Notes: a model not told the origin generated them from the sequence alone. 64,000 bases of DNA from Corbicula japonica (GCA_038501625.1 JAZAYU010000012.1:3534001-3598000), one strand, 5' to 3'; counted from the first letter of the stretch, positions 1-15,300 are shown. Numbers and translations: made by a program.

Positions 1-150
1 AACATCTCATTTGTCTCGGCAATCCTAGGCAAAATTTGAGTACCCATGGCATATTTGTTAATATTTAATAAAGGTGATATTTTTTGACATTATGTCATTT
101 TAAGGTATGACCTCAAATTTCCAAATGCAATTTCCATATGTGATATTTAC

Positions 151-306
151 CTTGGTTGGATAAGTCCACTGATGTCCATGTTTTTGAAATCCATCTTGCC
201 CTTCATTCTCAGATCTACTGTTGCTGTTCCATTGACAGTCAAGTTCAAGGGGAACCCAGAACTTGTTGGGACAATGAAACTGCTGTCCAGGAACATTCCA
301 GAGTGA
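151..306 (-). CDS. Lipoprotein gene exon 14, last exon inside the window
   Basis: Residues 784-835: SHSGMFLDSSFIVPTSSGF, then PLNLTVNGTATVDLRMKG. The IVPT(S)(S/A)G-PL motif is strongly conserved in vitellogenins and apolipophorins. The exon ends in phase 2 before GTAAAT, so the gene continues beyond position 1. Confidence 0.92.
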
Positions 307-3300
307 CTGAAAATTAATTTTTTTTTTATCAAGGTTATGTGTGAAAATCGATTAAATAAGTTATGGTAATCATTTTTGATGTTTTGTCCCTTTTTTTAAA
401 AGCAGACTTGCTGTTTTTTCATTTCATATTCTCTGCAGCACAATGATGGCATGGCAGTATTTGTACATGTTGGATCAAACTGAGGATGCAATCAACCTGT
501 TACTTCTTACATATGACTTTCATTGCTTGTTCATAGAGGATACAACATGAGTGATCATTTTATACATAAATTATTAAACAAGTCATCTTAATCGATATAA
601 ATGAGGCTTTTTAACTTAATAGTCAAGATGTCAAAAAGTTATATGTTTGTGGATATTATTATTATAAGGGATTCTTAAGTTCCTTACAGAAGTTGATTGT
701 TTGCCTGAAAAGGCCAGATGGCAAAACTAAGTCATTTTTAAAAAGCTTTGTTCTGATTGTTGACAACATAGGTGAATAGTGATTTAGCTTCTATATATAC
801 ATGTAACTAATTGTATATAAAAATATATTAGGGTGTTAATAAAACAGCATAAATCTAGATCAACAGGCACATCACTGACCTCAGATCAGGATCTACACTG
901 TTTGCTTTTTCAATCCATAAAGTTATTTCTAACCAAGAAGCAAATACTTTAGATCACGATCAGACAGCACTAGTTGTATAAAAGTCGTATTGATTGAGTT
1001 AACCCTTTCTTCCATAGATACACCTTCATTGCATAGGCAAACAGTTTAGATCCAGATCAGCGTGCTGTCTGATCAGGATCAAAACTGTTCGCTTTTTGAT
1101 TTGTAAGGATGTACCAGCTGATCTGGAACTACACTGGTTGCACATGCGTACAAATGCGTATATATGGAGGAAAGGGTTAAGTGTTAAATTCATGGTAAAC
1201 CACATTTTTGTGAGTTCTTAAAAACTTGGCATTAAATTTTCTTAAACATTAAATTTTATATACAGTTTTTAATGTCCTGACAGTTGATAAATTCTCCAAA
1301 ATTGAGCGCAACTGAATTTCTTCACAGGTAACAATACTTATTTTCTTTAACAATTTCCTTCATCGACACACCTTTATTGCATGGGCGAACAGTTTAGATC
1401 CAGATTAGCCGGCACATCCATGTCATCTGATCAGGATCTAAACTGTTTGCTTTTAGATTCATTAGGTTATTTCTGACCACAATGCAACCAGTGCAGATCC
1501 TGATCAGACAGCACATCCATGGATGTGCCGGCTGATCTGGATCTACAACTGTACACTTGTCGCATATGCGTAAAAATGCATATTTATGGAGGAAAGGGTT
1601 AAATTATTTTACCTGTAAGTGTAGTCATTGTCATCAGCAAGCTTGAGAAGCGTGTCCAGGATGTTCATGTTGGCTCCCAGGAGAAGATCGTTCATTCCAA
1701 TAAAGTTCATGTACCGCAGTTCATTACCAAACACTCGCATGTACATGGACCCTCTCAACTCTGCCATCTGTGCTGAGAACTGATAAAAACATTAAAATAA
1801 AGTTCATGTACCACAGTTTATTACTTAACACTCGCATGTACATGGACCCTCTCAACTCTGTCATCTTTGCTGAGAACTGACAAAAACATTACAACAACGT
1901 TCATGTACCACAGTTTATCACTAACACTCCCATGTACATGGACCCTCTCAACTCTGCGATCTATGCTGAGAACTGACAAAAACATTACAATAAAGTTCAT
2001 GTACCACAGTTCATTACTAACACTCTTATGTACACTTTGCCACTCAACTCTGCCCTCTCATGTACATAGCTACTCAGCTGATAATTTCAACATTTCACAA
2101 TTTTATATAAAATTTTAAAATACTAAGTGCATGTAAGCGAAGATTGCATAATAATCATTATAATGAACTGTTCAATGAAACACCAGTGACATAGGAGAGT
2201 TGCATTACAGTAACTGTATTATAATTTATATTTTGAAATATCACAGTTGCAAAAAAACAAGTAATAAAATAAAAAAAATCAGTCTAGAAAAGTACAAGTA
2301 GGCCTTTGAAGTCGTGTTTAATTTATAAATCGATTGACATGTATGACATCATTTGTGTAATCTTGCATAGCAGCATATGAAAACTTCAGAATTTTGATGG
2401 ATAAACAATCAAAATATAGATAGAAAATGTGTTTAACCCTTTCCACCACACACCTAGACACACCTTTATTGTGTGGACTAACAGTGTAGATCCAGATCAG
2501 CCGGCACATCCGTGCCATCTGATCAGGATCTGCACTGTTTGCTTTTTGATCATTAGGTTATTTCTGACCAAAATGCGACCAGTGCAGATGATCTGGATCT
2601 ATACTGGTTGCACATGCGTAAAAATCTGTATTTATGGAGGATAGGGTTAAAGTTTTTCTCTTTTATTCTGGGGATGTTGTATTTTCAAACCTATAATTTG
2701 TTTTAAAATAATATTAGCCTCTGGGTAATTTTGTTTTTGACTTTATCGAAATATAAATGGCTTTTTTACTGTTGTTGTATTTCTTCATAGATATAGACAC
2801 AGACTATAATTGCTACTGTACAGAATAATCAAGATGTCAGAAAGTTACATTTTCATAGTTATTATCATTACAAGGGATTCTTAAGTTCCTTTAAGATATT
2901 GATTGTTTGCCTGAAGAGGAAAGATGCAAAACTAAGTCATTTTTAAAAAGCTTTGTTTTGATTGTTGAAAACCCGGATGAATAGCAATTCGGCTTTGATA
3001 TATAACTACATGACGGTATATATTAAAAAATTTATAAGGCTTCTCCTTAAACTACAACATCTGCATGTGATAAATTAAATTATTACACCTCACGTGATTA
3101 GTTTACTATATAGCGTAATGTGACGTCACAGGGAGATAATCGCTACTGTCACATATGCGACAGCATCATGTCACCCTCGCGTGGATCTAAAAATAAATAT
3201 CTTGGAAATCCGATTACAAATTAACTTCTACGCATGCGTAATTGACCAAGGAAGATAAACGCATTTTGATCATTATTTGTAGCCGCTTATTGAGCATTAT

Positions 3301-6300
3301 TGATTTTGGACTTCCGGCGCTTGATTTTGTTCCCAAACAAAATTTGGTCATAGTCAAGATCTCTAAAAAACAAATGTTCGGTGTAATAAAATAAATATCA
3401 CATCCCATTGGGAGAAACAGTACGAAATGTTAACCCTTGAGAAGGTAATGTCAACCTCGGCTAACGCCTCGGTTGACATTACTTCTCTCGAGTTAACATT
3501 TCGTACTGTTTCCCCCAATGGGATGTGATATTTATATAATATTACCTAAGTTTTTTAATTATTTGACTTTTTCCCCAATTCTTTATTTATGAGATTTCCA
3601 ACTCTTTAAGTATGGGTTATACAATTTTGAGAGAGAGAAAAAAGAAGAAGCTTATATTTTGCTAACCCTTTTGTCAATCTTCTTGATCTTGTCTTCTCGG
3701 ATACCCTTGGGGATCACATCGCTGGTGCTGGCTGCTTCCTCTGGTTTGCTGAAATATCCGTTTGGTCCGAAAAACGACTCCAGGAAGTACTCCAGTCCCT
3801 CTGCGCGCCCTCCGATCTCAAACAAGTTCACTGAATGACCAACAAAATCGAAAGTCAAGTTCATCATGGCTGACCTTGGAATAAAGGATTTTGAGGACCA
3901 GATAACATCACCCTCGACTTTGGCACCCGTATTCAGTCTCTCGATGAAGATCGACTTTTCATAATTTCTGGAGAATTTACGCTGGTCAAGATCAAATTCC
4001 TTTTTGAATGTTTCATCGTTGAGAAGAGCACTGATGCCCTGTTTGTGGCGATCTGAGGTCTCCATCAAGTTGGTCAGGTGAGTCCAGATGTAGGAACCAA
4101 CCTGAATTAACAAACACATCATCAAAACTATTAACCATTTACTCCACGCAATGGCTGTTATCCCACAGGCAAACAGTGTAGATCAAGATCGGCCGACACA
4201 TCCATTCCATTGGATCACAAACTTTATTCACATCTTAGCATGGATGTGGCAGATGATCAGGATTTACACTGGTCACACATGTGTTAAAACCGTATATATG
4301 GAGTAAAGGGTTAAAAAATATATATCCTGCTAAAAAAAATATTTTTTTTAGCATTATACCCAGCAGTCAGAAGTCAGAACATTTTTCCACAGGGTTTATA
4401 TCGTACAAACTTATGATTTTCCCATTTTCACCATTTGTGTGTAAAAGATGCTTTCACCCTAATCGATATCTATGTTTTTGCGGTAAATAACCAATGGCTC
4501 AAGACCTTATAATTTTAGTTCAATCATTTGGGAGACTGACCTGCTGCCAACCATATGCCTAAGGTTATAAGCATTCTGCTTACTGAGCAATGAAACCAGT
4601 CTCAAATCTCAAGCAGTTCTGACTGGATGTGACAGCTTTTCAGCCAATCGGATGCTTGAGATTATGAGACTGGTTCCTCCATATCTCAGTTTTATAACCT
4701 TCAGCCCATATCATCCGGCTAACATCCGTATAGCATGTCTGCTTTCTGAGCAATGAAGCTAGCACTGAGGCAGTTCTGACTGGATGTAACAATAATCTAA
4801 CGAATGGTCAACAAGCGAACATTAAAGGTGTGTCTATGGAGGAAAGGGATAAGTGAGACTGGAGACCAGTCTTTAAGCGCATGCTTTTGAATGGTTCAGT
4901 CAAGATAGGTCTCAATTACATTTGTGCAGTACTACTTTTCATTTATTTCATCGGCATATAATTAAAAAATATAAATTTCCATAATTTATAGAAATGCACT
5001 TAACCCTTTCCTGTTTGCTAGGGCGAACAGTTTAGATCCAGATCAGCCAGCACATCTGTGCCATCTGATCAGGATCTAAACTGTTCGCTTTTAGATTCAT
5101 TAGGTTATTTCTGACCAAGACAGGCAATCCTGATCAGACGGCACTTTTCATATCTGGATCTACACTGGTCGCACATGCCTAAAAATGCGTATCTATACAG
5201 GAAAGGGTTAAGCATGATTTCAGAACCCACAAAAATATTGTTTTCCCACAAAACAAAACTTAATTTCAATATGTGACGCACATCGGCAAAATAAGGCTTT
5301 TGACCGTGATCAGCACGTGCATCTACGCAGTCTAATCAGGGTCCACGCTGTTTGCCATTTAGTCAGAGAAGCATTCTACAACTACAGTAAGATCCTTTGG
5401 ACTGTGTAAGTACACAACAATTCAATCAGGATCTGGATGTATGCGCAGGGCTCTAGACAACTTTTGCGGACAGGTACCCATACCCTTCAAAAGGGGAATT
5501 GTGTGTCGTGTTAAGACAATAAGACAAAAAAGGGGAATTTTAAGTCATATATGCATGTTTTGACTTTGAAGTGTCACACTTTCTCAAACACTGTTTTCCA
5601 CCACCAATTATAATAGTTAGTATATTTTGTGACTTTAGACATACAAATAAATTGATTTATTAATTATGTGCATTTTCGGGAGTTTATTTTAATTTTATTT
5701 TTGATTTTGGAGGGGAATTTTTTTCTGAAATAGGGGAAAAACATACTATTTTGATATGGGAATGGGGCCCATTATGGGCCCCAAAAACTGCCCAACAAGT
5801 GCTCTGATGAGAAGAGTGAATGATGTACCTGGTTCACTTGCTCGTTGGCCAGCGTGTTCCTCACCAGTCTGAGCACCTTGTCTGTGGGACATTCCATGAG
5901 TACCTTGTATGCAGCGATCCGCATCTCAGAGTCCTCCTCTACGTTTTGAAGAATACCCATTAATGCTCCCCGCTGCAAAATGAACCTTACAGTCAACAGT
6001 TGTAAACAAACAAAGTGACCATAACAAAGCATCTCTGTCATTCTTACTTTAACATTTTCCTCCATAGATAAAACCTATTATTATAATGCAAAGAAATTGA
6101 ATTTGATTGGATAATTTGCCGTTGATGTATATCCCTATTTACGGATCGGCAATAGATATGAACGCGCATGCCTTAATTTCCCTCTCCGGCCTCCCACCTT
6201 TTGTTGTCGTCCGCCATGTTGTTTTGAATTTCCGTAAAAATGTATAATTCGAAGCCGATCTTGTAAATTATAAAGCGCTATGCTTAGGGATTACTAAAAT

Positions 6301-9300
6301 TGCTACAGAAAATATTTGTGTTATGTTTATATTTGTGTAACGTTGTAGATCTAGATTGTTCTCAAATTTTGTAAATAAATATCAAATCGGTAGTCCATTA
6401 ATTTCTATAGAAGTGACGTCATGCGGGTAACTTGATGTCGTCAGACAAGTAATTATTGAGGTTCTCAGAGGGGGATTAAGCCATTCGGCATTAAATAAGA
6501 GAAATAAATGAAAAATCGATGCTTTCTTATTAATTTTGTCTGAAAAAGTCTTTGCAGTATAATAAAACAATTATTTGGTTCCTTGAAAGGGTATGTGAGG
6601 ATATATTGCAGGTCTGGGTGTCATATTATCCCTCGCCTGCGGCTCGGGTAATATGGCACCCAGACCGGCAATTTATCCTCACATGCCCTGTCAAGAAACC
6701 AAATAACTATATATTATCACATAGTTGACAGGTGTTTATTCAGTTCAGCCAGCACAGCTGTGCCATCTGATATGGATCAAAACTGTTTGCTTCTTGGTAA
6801 AAAATCACCTAATGAATCTTATAACAAACATCATAGATCCAGTGAGATAACAGGTGCTAACTGATCTAGATCTACACTGGTCACCTGTGTGATGAAAGGC
6901 GTATCTATGTAGAAAAGGGTTAACTTCTTTCTTGCCATGAACTGCATTACATCTCAAAGGGAAAATATGTCACACAAACAAGTCTGTTCATTAACTATTT
7001 GTTTATAGCATATCATAATATGAATATTCAAGTCTAACATGACTGATTGGTCCAACAACTTTTATGTTATGGTTCAGAAACAAATTTTTGATTTTAAGGT
7101 CATTGTAACCTTGACCTGTGACTTTAAATCGATACAGTTATGTGTATAAAATAACCATTCTTCATAATTATATCAATATTAAGTATGCTGGCAATTATCT
7201 TATAGATACAAAAGACATCTGGGCTTTCATTTACAGTCATATTGTTAATGTTTCTAAATGTTCGTACAATCTTTCTTTTTTTTTTAAAATCTCATCTCTA
7301 AATATTCGTTCTCTCAGAAAAATAATTATTTTTTCCGTCCGTTGACTTAGATAAAATACGGTGATCAATGGACACACAGATGACATTACAACAGAATATG
7401 CCTAACATTCCCATGTTTAGAATGTTTTAAATAATAACATCTTTTCGATAGTTGTTATGTAACTTACAAAATCAGAGAGTTTGTAGATACATACATCAGA
7501 TTCACATGGCATCCTCCTAAATGCTTCTATGGCTGACAGTCGGATTTCGATGGGGTTCGACGATAGCTGCATGCACACTTCAAGCTGTGGAATGGCGCTT
7601 GTGGCATATCCTGCATTACCAAGACCTCTCAGAGCCATCAGGGTCTGTAAATTTTGCACAGTTGTTGACAACAGGTCATTCAATATTTCAAAGATCAGAA
7701 AGAACTATGGGTAAAATATTTGTAAGTAGAAAAAACACTTAACATCTTGATTACTGTACCAACTAATATTGCTTTGAGGGTAAAATGTTGTGACAATAAT
7801 CTTTACTTATAAATCTAATGTGGTAAAAATAAATGTAAAATACCAATAAAATAACCAACTCTCTGGGTGGAGCTCATTTTCCCAAATCTTAAGAGAAAAA
7901 AATCAGTTAAAGATTAATACTTACTGTTTTCATGTCTTCTCCACTGACTTTACACCCTTTCACCATCTTGTTAACAAATGCTGACACAATGGCCTTGACC
8001 ATATCATCATCCTCACAGTTGCCATGGTGATAGCAGTAACTATGAACCAATGTTCCCACTGACAACATGGCTTTCTCATTGTTATCAGCCATGTTGATCA
8101 AAGGCTAGAAAAAAACAATATTCAACCTTGACCCATTCTGACCTTGATATCTGTAACTATAATGACTGACAACATGGCTTTCCATTGTTGTCAGGCATGT
8201 TGATCAAAGGCTAGAAAAGAACAATATTCAACCTTGACCTATTCTGACCTTGATATTTATAATTAATGTGGTTTCTTTAGTAATTTTAAACAATTCTTTG
8301 CAATACTGCATTAATGTGATTGCTTAGTTTTTTTAAATAGAATATTTTCTGCATTTTATAGCCAGTTTCCATATATTCCCTTTACAAAAGTTAAGGTCTA
8401 TTTTGTGACTTTTGGTTTTACGATCACCTTGATTAAATGGCTTCGGTTTATAAACACACAGGCGGATTTTAATGACATTTTCATTTAAAGAAGTAAAAAT
8501 GATATGGCTTATTATGTTTCAGATTTAAACAGATTATTCAAATTCCATGCGGAGAAATTCAAATTTTATGACCAGCATAGTTAGAGCATTGGTTAAGTGA
8601 AGTTAACAAGAGCTGTAATGGAAATTGATGTATGCCTCTGAAATGTTTCTTTGAAATCAAATAGGTAATTGAATATGCCTGTGGAAAAGAAATGAATCTC
8701 ACCGCATATGATGTGGAACATGTCAATCCCTGAAGAAATACAGAAGTTATAATAAAAACTTACTAAGGACCAAAAACAATACAATCAAGTGGAAACTCCT
8801 GTCGGCATGACGGTGTGGGTTCGCTCCCAGGTAGAGGCAATATCATTTGAAATTCACATTATCGCTATTTGTGTAGAGTGGTGGCCGTAAAAAGTCTCCC
8901 CGTACATATAGTCAGTACTGTTATCAGTAAAATAACCCGTTACTGATGTCATGCAGTGATGATGACGTATATCAGGGTTATCTGATCAATCTTTTTTGGG
9001 GTTGTCCCGGATAGCTCTATTGGTTGCGTTGTCAGAATTGCAGGGCTGGGCGCTGTCCCCGTGACGGTGCGGGTTCGCTCCCTGCTAGAGGCAATATCAT
9101 CTGACAATATGTAAAACCAGGCTTATTGAAAAACATTCCTATGAAGTTTCAATGATTTCCTCCAAGTGATTTTTGGAGATGGTGTGGAAAATATTACTTT
9201 GAGAGGTGAAACAAACTAAACTGAATTACCTTAACTTCTCGAAGCATGTCCCTAGTTGGGTTTTTGATGAAAGCTAGACTGGTCAACCACATATCAGCCT

Positions 9301-12300
9301 CAATACCTGTAATCACTTGACTGGTTATCAGCTCTGTCATCAGATGCAGAGTGGCACTGGAACCAGCTACAGGAAGTGCATCTAGGAAGAACTTCCTGTT
9401 TTTCAGAAAAAAAGTTAAACATAATGTAAATGCATTTATATTTGGGTAATAACATTTTCTGGTTTTTGGTAAAATAACATTTTCATGGGATCTTAAATTC
9501 TTGGTGTTCAATCTTCCGGAACATGGGATCTTAAATTCTTGGTGTTCAATCTTCCGGAACATGGGATCTAAAATTCTTGGTGTTAAATCTTCCGGAACAT
9601 GGGATCTTAAATTCTTGGTGTTCAATCTTCCGGAACATGGGATCTTAAATTCTTGGTGTTCAATCTTCCGGAACATGGGATCTTAAATTCTTGGTGTTCA
9701 ATCTTCCGAAATATGGGATCTTAAATTCTTGGTGTTCAATCTTCCGGAACATGGGATCTTAAATTCTTGGTGTTCAATCTTCCGGAACATGGGATCTTAA
9801 ATTCTTGGTGTTCAATCTTCCGGAACATGGGATCTTAAATTCTTGGTGTTCAATCTTCCAGAACATGGGATCTTAAATTCTTGGTGTTCAATCTTCCGGA
9901 ACATGGGATCTTAAATTCTTGGTGTTCAATCTTCCGGAACATGGGATCTTAAATTCTTGGTGTTCAATCTTCCGGAACATGGGATCTTAAATTCTTGGTG
10001 TTCAATCTTCCGGAACATGGGATCTTAAATTCTTGGTGTTCAATCTTCCGGAACATGGGATCTTAAATTCTTGGTGTTCAATCTTCCGGAACATGGGATC
10101 TTAAATTCTTGGTGTTCAATCTTCCGGAACATGAGATCTAAAATTCTTGGCGTTCAATCTTCCAGAACATGGGATCTTAAATTCTTGGTGTTCAATCTTC
10201 CGGAACATGGGATCTAAAATTCTTGGTGTTCAATCTTCCGGAACATGGGATCTAAAATTCTTGGTGTTCAATCTTCCGGAACAAGGGATCTTAAATTCTT
10301 GGTGTTCAATCTTCCGGAAACACTATGCTAACCCTTAACTCCATAGACACAACTTCAATCACATTGGCGAACAGTTTAGATCCAGATCAGCCTGTACACC
10401 TGTGCCATCTGATCATGATCTAATCTGTTTGCTTTTAGATTCATAAGTTTATTTCTGACAAAAAAATTGAACGCTATAGATCCAGATCTGAGGGCATGAA
10501 TGCATGTATGTGCCAGCTGATCTGGGTCTACCCTGATTGAAAATGTGATTTGAGGCATTTTCATGAAGGAAAGGGTTAACTTCTTGGTGATTTAAAAAAA
10601 TTAAGAGTTGTTCTTTCTGCAACTGAAATCTTCAAAAAAATAGAACTTCGTAGAAATAATGAATCATAATAACTATCAAGTCTGTCTTAAACTTGTAATG
10701 GAATGAAAAGTGAACGAATATTTTAACACAAAATTTGTAATTTTGAAATATTCTTGGAGTTTCAAAAATGATAAGCATTAATTACCCGTCTGGAAACACA
10801 TCAACGAGAAACTGTGCGGACAAGTATAACATGATATGATATCATAAAATTATTGGGAGAAAACATTTTTTTCAATACGGTAAACGAAACATACATAATT
10901 TGTTAGTAACTGTGAAGAGAATCATTATCAAAATTTCATTTAACCCTTTCCTCCATAGACACACATTTATTGCGTGGGCGAACATCCGTGCAGTCTGATA
11001 AGGATCTGCACTGTTCGCTTATTGGTTTTTTAGGTTATTTGTTACCAAAATGCGACCAGAGCAGATCCTGATCACGGATGTGGCGTCTGATCTGGATCTA
11101 CACTGTTCGCACATGCGTAAAAATGCATATATAGGGGGGAAAGGGTTAAAAAATGCAAAAAAGAAATGACACTGAAAATGTTAAAAGTATCACTAAAGAC
11201 CATTCTCTTCTAAACGTGTTGCACACATTGGTACTTGCCTTGTTCGGTAGATATTATCTGAGCATATCTTCTCCTCACTCAGCATTTTGTACATGTCCGA
11301 GATCAAATCCGCATCAGCAGATTTCATCATGTAAACAAGATCTGTGAACAGTCTTGGCGTCTCTGGTCTTACACCAGATTTTGTCTTTTCACAGATTTCT
11401 AGCAGTTTACGTGTAATGTCTTTGCGGCTTTTGTCTTCGCCTGCCGGATCCAGGATGTGATCAAACTTCAAAGATGCTCGGGTGATAATTGGTGCTAAAA
11501 ATGATAAAAACACACAACTCCTGAAATTGTTTGTGTTAATATAGAGTGACAATAATATTACACCATGAAATATGTCATAGAAGATCAATGCAACTAATTA
11601 ATTCACTTGAATTCCATTTAAACTGAAATATAAAATGTTAGACATTGCATTATCATTACATCAAGAAAATTCCGTGTACCGGGAGATCTTGTTCCTGTTG
11701 TTGCTCTCACAAACGTTAGTGTTTGAGAGTTGATGGTAACAGCTCCACTGTCAGATTTGGAAAATGGCCGAAAGACGTGGCGCTCCTCACACTTAACAGA
11801 CTTGAGGATTTTTGACCTGGTATCAATGTCATGTACGCAGTTATGATCGCTCTTCAGCAGAGGAAGTGACTGAATCTCCTGAAGGGAAAACAAAAACACA
11901 ACTATTTGGGTATCACCTTTTTATCCTTTTCCTCAATAAATATGCATTTTTACGCAAGTGCGACCAGTGTAGATCCAGATCAGCTGGCACATCCATGCCG
12001 TCTGATTAGGATGTGCACTGGTTGCAATGGGTCAGAAATAACCTAATGAATCAAAAAGCGAACAGTTTAAATCCTGATCAGACGGCACGGATGTGCCGGC
12101 TGATCTTGATCTAAACTGTTCGCCCACACAATAAAGGTGTTTCTATGGAGGAAAGGGTTATTTTCAACATCATGACATGTTTTGATATGTCCGGGAATTT
12201 GAAAAACCATTTGCTGCTTTAATTGGATTTGATTTTGTTTTTCTAAATTTTAAAATTGAAGATATTGATGTGTGACAATACCATACATTATGTACAGTTT

Positions 12301-15300
12301 CTCCCCGGAAATTGTTCACATTGTCAGAGAAAACCATCTGAATATAAAAGTTATATAAGTTCCTGCCCATAATACTTATTCAAGCATAGAAACCAGTGAA
12401 TATTTTTGACATTGTGAGATGTACAAATACAGCCTAGGGTTGCAATAGCATACCAAAGCTAGCTAGTCAGCAGAGCCTCAGATTAACCCTTTCCTACATA
12501 GACACACCTTTATTGCATGGGCGAACAGTTTAGATCCAGATCAGCCGACACCAGGATTTAAACTGTTCGCTTTTATATTTGTTAGGTTATTTCTAACCTT
12601 AATGTGACCAGTGCAGATCCTGATCAGACGGCACGGATGTGTCGGCTGATCTGGATCTACACTGGTCGCACATGCGTAAAAAGGCGTACATATGGAGGAA
12701 AGGGTTAAACCAACTGCATATAAAATTTTTGTTTTTTGAGACTAGACTCCAATCTTGGACTCAGTAATATATGCGGCATGTCACAGGAAAAGGTGCCTCG
12801 GGTGAAATTTCTGGAGATTTTTAATGTTACTTTACTAGAAAAGTACTTACAGTTATCTATTATTTTCTCATAACTAATATGTGATTTTATTACTCATTCT
12901 GACAATCATGGGTGAATTTTACCCCAAAATAAAAAATGCTGTTTGCTTAACTTTATGACCTCATTTCAAGAATTGATTTAAAGTGTATTTAAGCACCTTT
13001 TCCTGTGGCATGCCCCATATAAAACAGACTGTGTCCTCAGGACACTGATACCCCTACTGCATTTGTGTATCAGGTATTAAGAACATGTGGTCATCATGAC
13101 TAATAAATGAGGAGTAAAAGCCACAAAATTTTATGACTAACATAAACAAAGGGCCATAACTCTGGTGAAAATAGTTGCAGGACAAATTCCTTTACAACAA
13201 TCTACACATCATGTTTAATCATCTGTTCGAGTTTGAAAGAATTCAGCCACATATAAAACTTTTATGACTGAAATTAACAAAGGGCCATAACTCTGGTAAA
13301 AATGGTCCCAGGAAAAAATCTTTTCTTTATGACCATTTACACATCCTACTTGATCATCTGTGCATGGTTAAAAGAAATCCTCCCGATAGTTAATGAGGAG
13401 TTGATTTTTACTAAATTTTAACTAAATTTTAAAATTCAGTAAAATTTTATTACTGAAATTAACAAAGGGCCATAACTCTGGTAAAAATGGTCGCAGGAAA
13501 AAATCTTTAAGTTAATGAGGAGCTCATACCATAAGTTATGTAGGACAGACGGACAAGTGCAACTCTATATGCCTCCCACGGTGTGGGGACATAAAAATAA
13601 TTCTATTTATAGTGAAACCTGCCTTAGCAGCCACCTGTCTTAAACAGCCAGTTTGAATATGACCTTAACTGACATTTTGTTCTAATTTTTTACTGTCTTT
13701 AACAACCACCTGCCTTTAGCAGCCACTTTTTGTTACTCCCTTGGGTGGCTGCCAAAGAAAGGTTTGACTGTCTATAAATTCATGACACTTAGGTATTCTT
13801 ACAGATTCTGATGTGTATGGTACACCCTGGATGGCCGTGTTGTAAGCATGTCTGTCGGTACAGCCGAGGAGATTCTTCGTCTTGCTGACAGACACGGTAT
13901 ATCGCCCTGACTCTTTTGTGTAGTACTCCGTGTCACACACACCTGATACATCAGTCTGCAATATACAAACTCAGCTGGTTGGAATTACTTCATACCTTGA
14001 AATAGCATTGAACGCTTTATTATCGACGTACTTGTTAAAATTATATATGATTCTTAATCAGTTTTATATAAGCTCATAACTACAGTATTTTGGCGAAAAT
14101 AACTATTAATATTAACGTAACATTTACAAAAAATGACAGAGCTCGGCATATAAAGGTTAAACTATCAAATATGGAATCATTTGACTACATAACTAATTTA
14201 CGTCATTAATAGAGATGCGTCAATAATACAGAGTTCGAGTATACTTACCATCATCACACGATTCCAGCAGGCACTTTTTTCCAGTTTTTATTGTTCCTAA
14301 TATCAAGATAGAGCAGCATTTGTAAAATCTGAATGCAACCTTTTACTGAACTTAGGCTTGTTTTTTGTGTGTGGCTATACTTAGGTGTGACCAATAAATG
14401 ACTGATTATGGTATGTGTTTTGAGGACTTTGTGGTTGAAACAATCCACAAATTGAATTTGTTGCCAAAATTTCATGTTTTGTTCCCTTTTTACAGTAAAA
14501 ACCTCTGTTAAAAACCTTTGGAACTGGGCAAAAGTGGTGTAAATGGGTGGGTGGTCTCTTATCTGGGGTAGAAAATCATGCAAACCTGTATAACAGGACT
14601 TGGATTAGTGAGTGGTCGTAATGAGTGGTTGTAATTTTTGGTGGTCTTAATGAGGGGTATTACTGAATTTTTTCCCTAAAATGTCTTTTTCAGGAAATCT
14701 TTGTCCCTACTTTAACAAATATGAATGATTTTATCCTTTGACAACACAACTTGTTTAAAACAGAGTTCTGGATTAACCTCCACACTGTGACAGCTTGGAA
14801 AGCTAAAGGGTTCAGCTCTGACAGCAACATTGCTTTGAAGTCTGTATCAAGAACCGTTCGAATTTATTTTTCTGTTGTATGGAGCTGAGTTGTGAGAGGT
14901 GCGGGAAATAGTTCTTGCTTTTGAGAGGTGCGGGAATAGTTCTTGCTTACCTCAGAGACTGTATGATTGGTTTGGAAATTGTCCATATTGTTCTGTATGA
15001 GGGAGATAAGTCCACGCTTGACGTTCAGCACCCAGGTCGGCTCCTCGCCAGCTAGACAAAGCTCTTCAACACCTCCATCTTGGTAAGACAGGCGTAATGG
15101 GTACTTTTCAAGACCAGCTTTAAACTCAGAAGAAACCTCCTTCATAGCATTGTCAACTGGGTCATGCTCCGTCAGGACCACATCTTTTAACTGCAAGAAA
15201 AAAAAAACAAAAAAAATTATTATTTCTTATTTCAATCCTGTTGTGTGGAAATTATCAATACCTGAAATCCTTTTTTAAGATTTAAAATTTATTCAGTTTA

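Noticed and set aside
3652..4125. A stop codon soon after RVSKI, suggesting the lipoprotein gene ends here
   Set aside because: The stop lies past a GT donor. Exon 13 continues the frame and the family motifs, so this is read-through into intron.
9001..9110. A tRNA gene
   Set aside because: A and B boxes are present, but the cloverleaf stems do not pair well and the sequence recurs with a shared tail, so a SINE is the better reading.
9194..9676. 160-codon minus-strand frame
   Set aside because: It fuses lipoprotein exon 8 with intron and the 38-bp satellite. The real exon is 9230-9395.
9484..10319. A CRISPR array
   Set aside because: Units are contiguous without unique spacers and lie in a eukaryotic intron.
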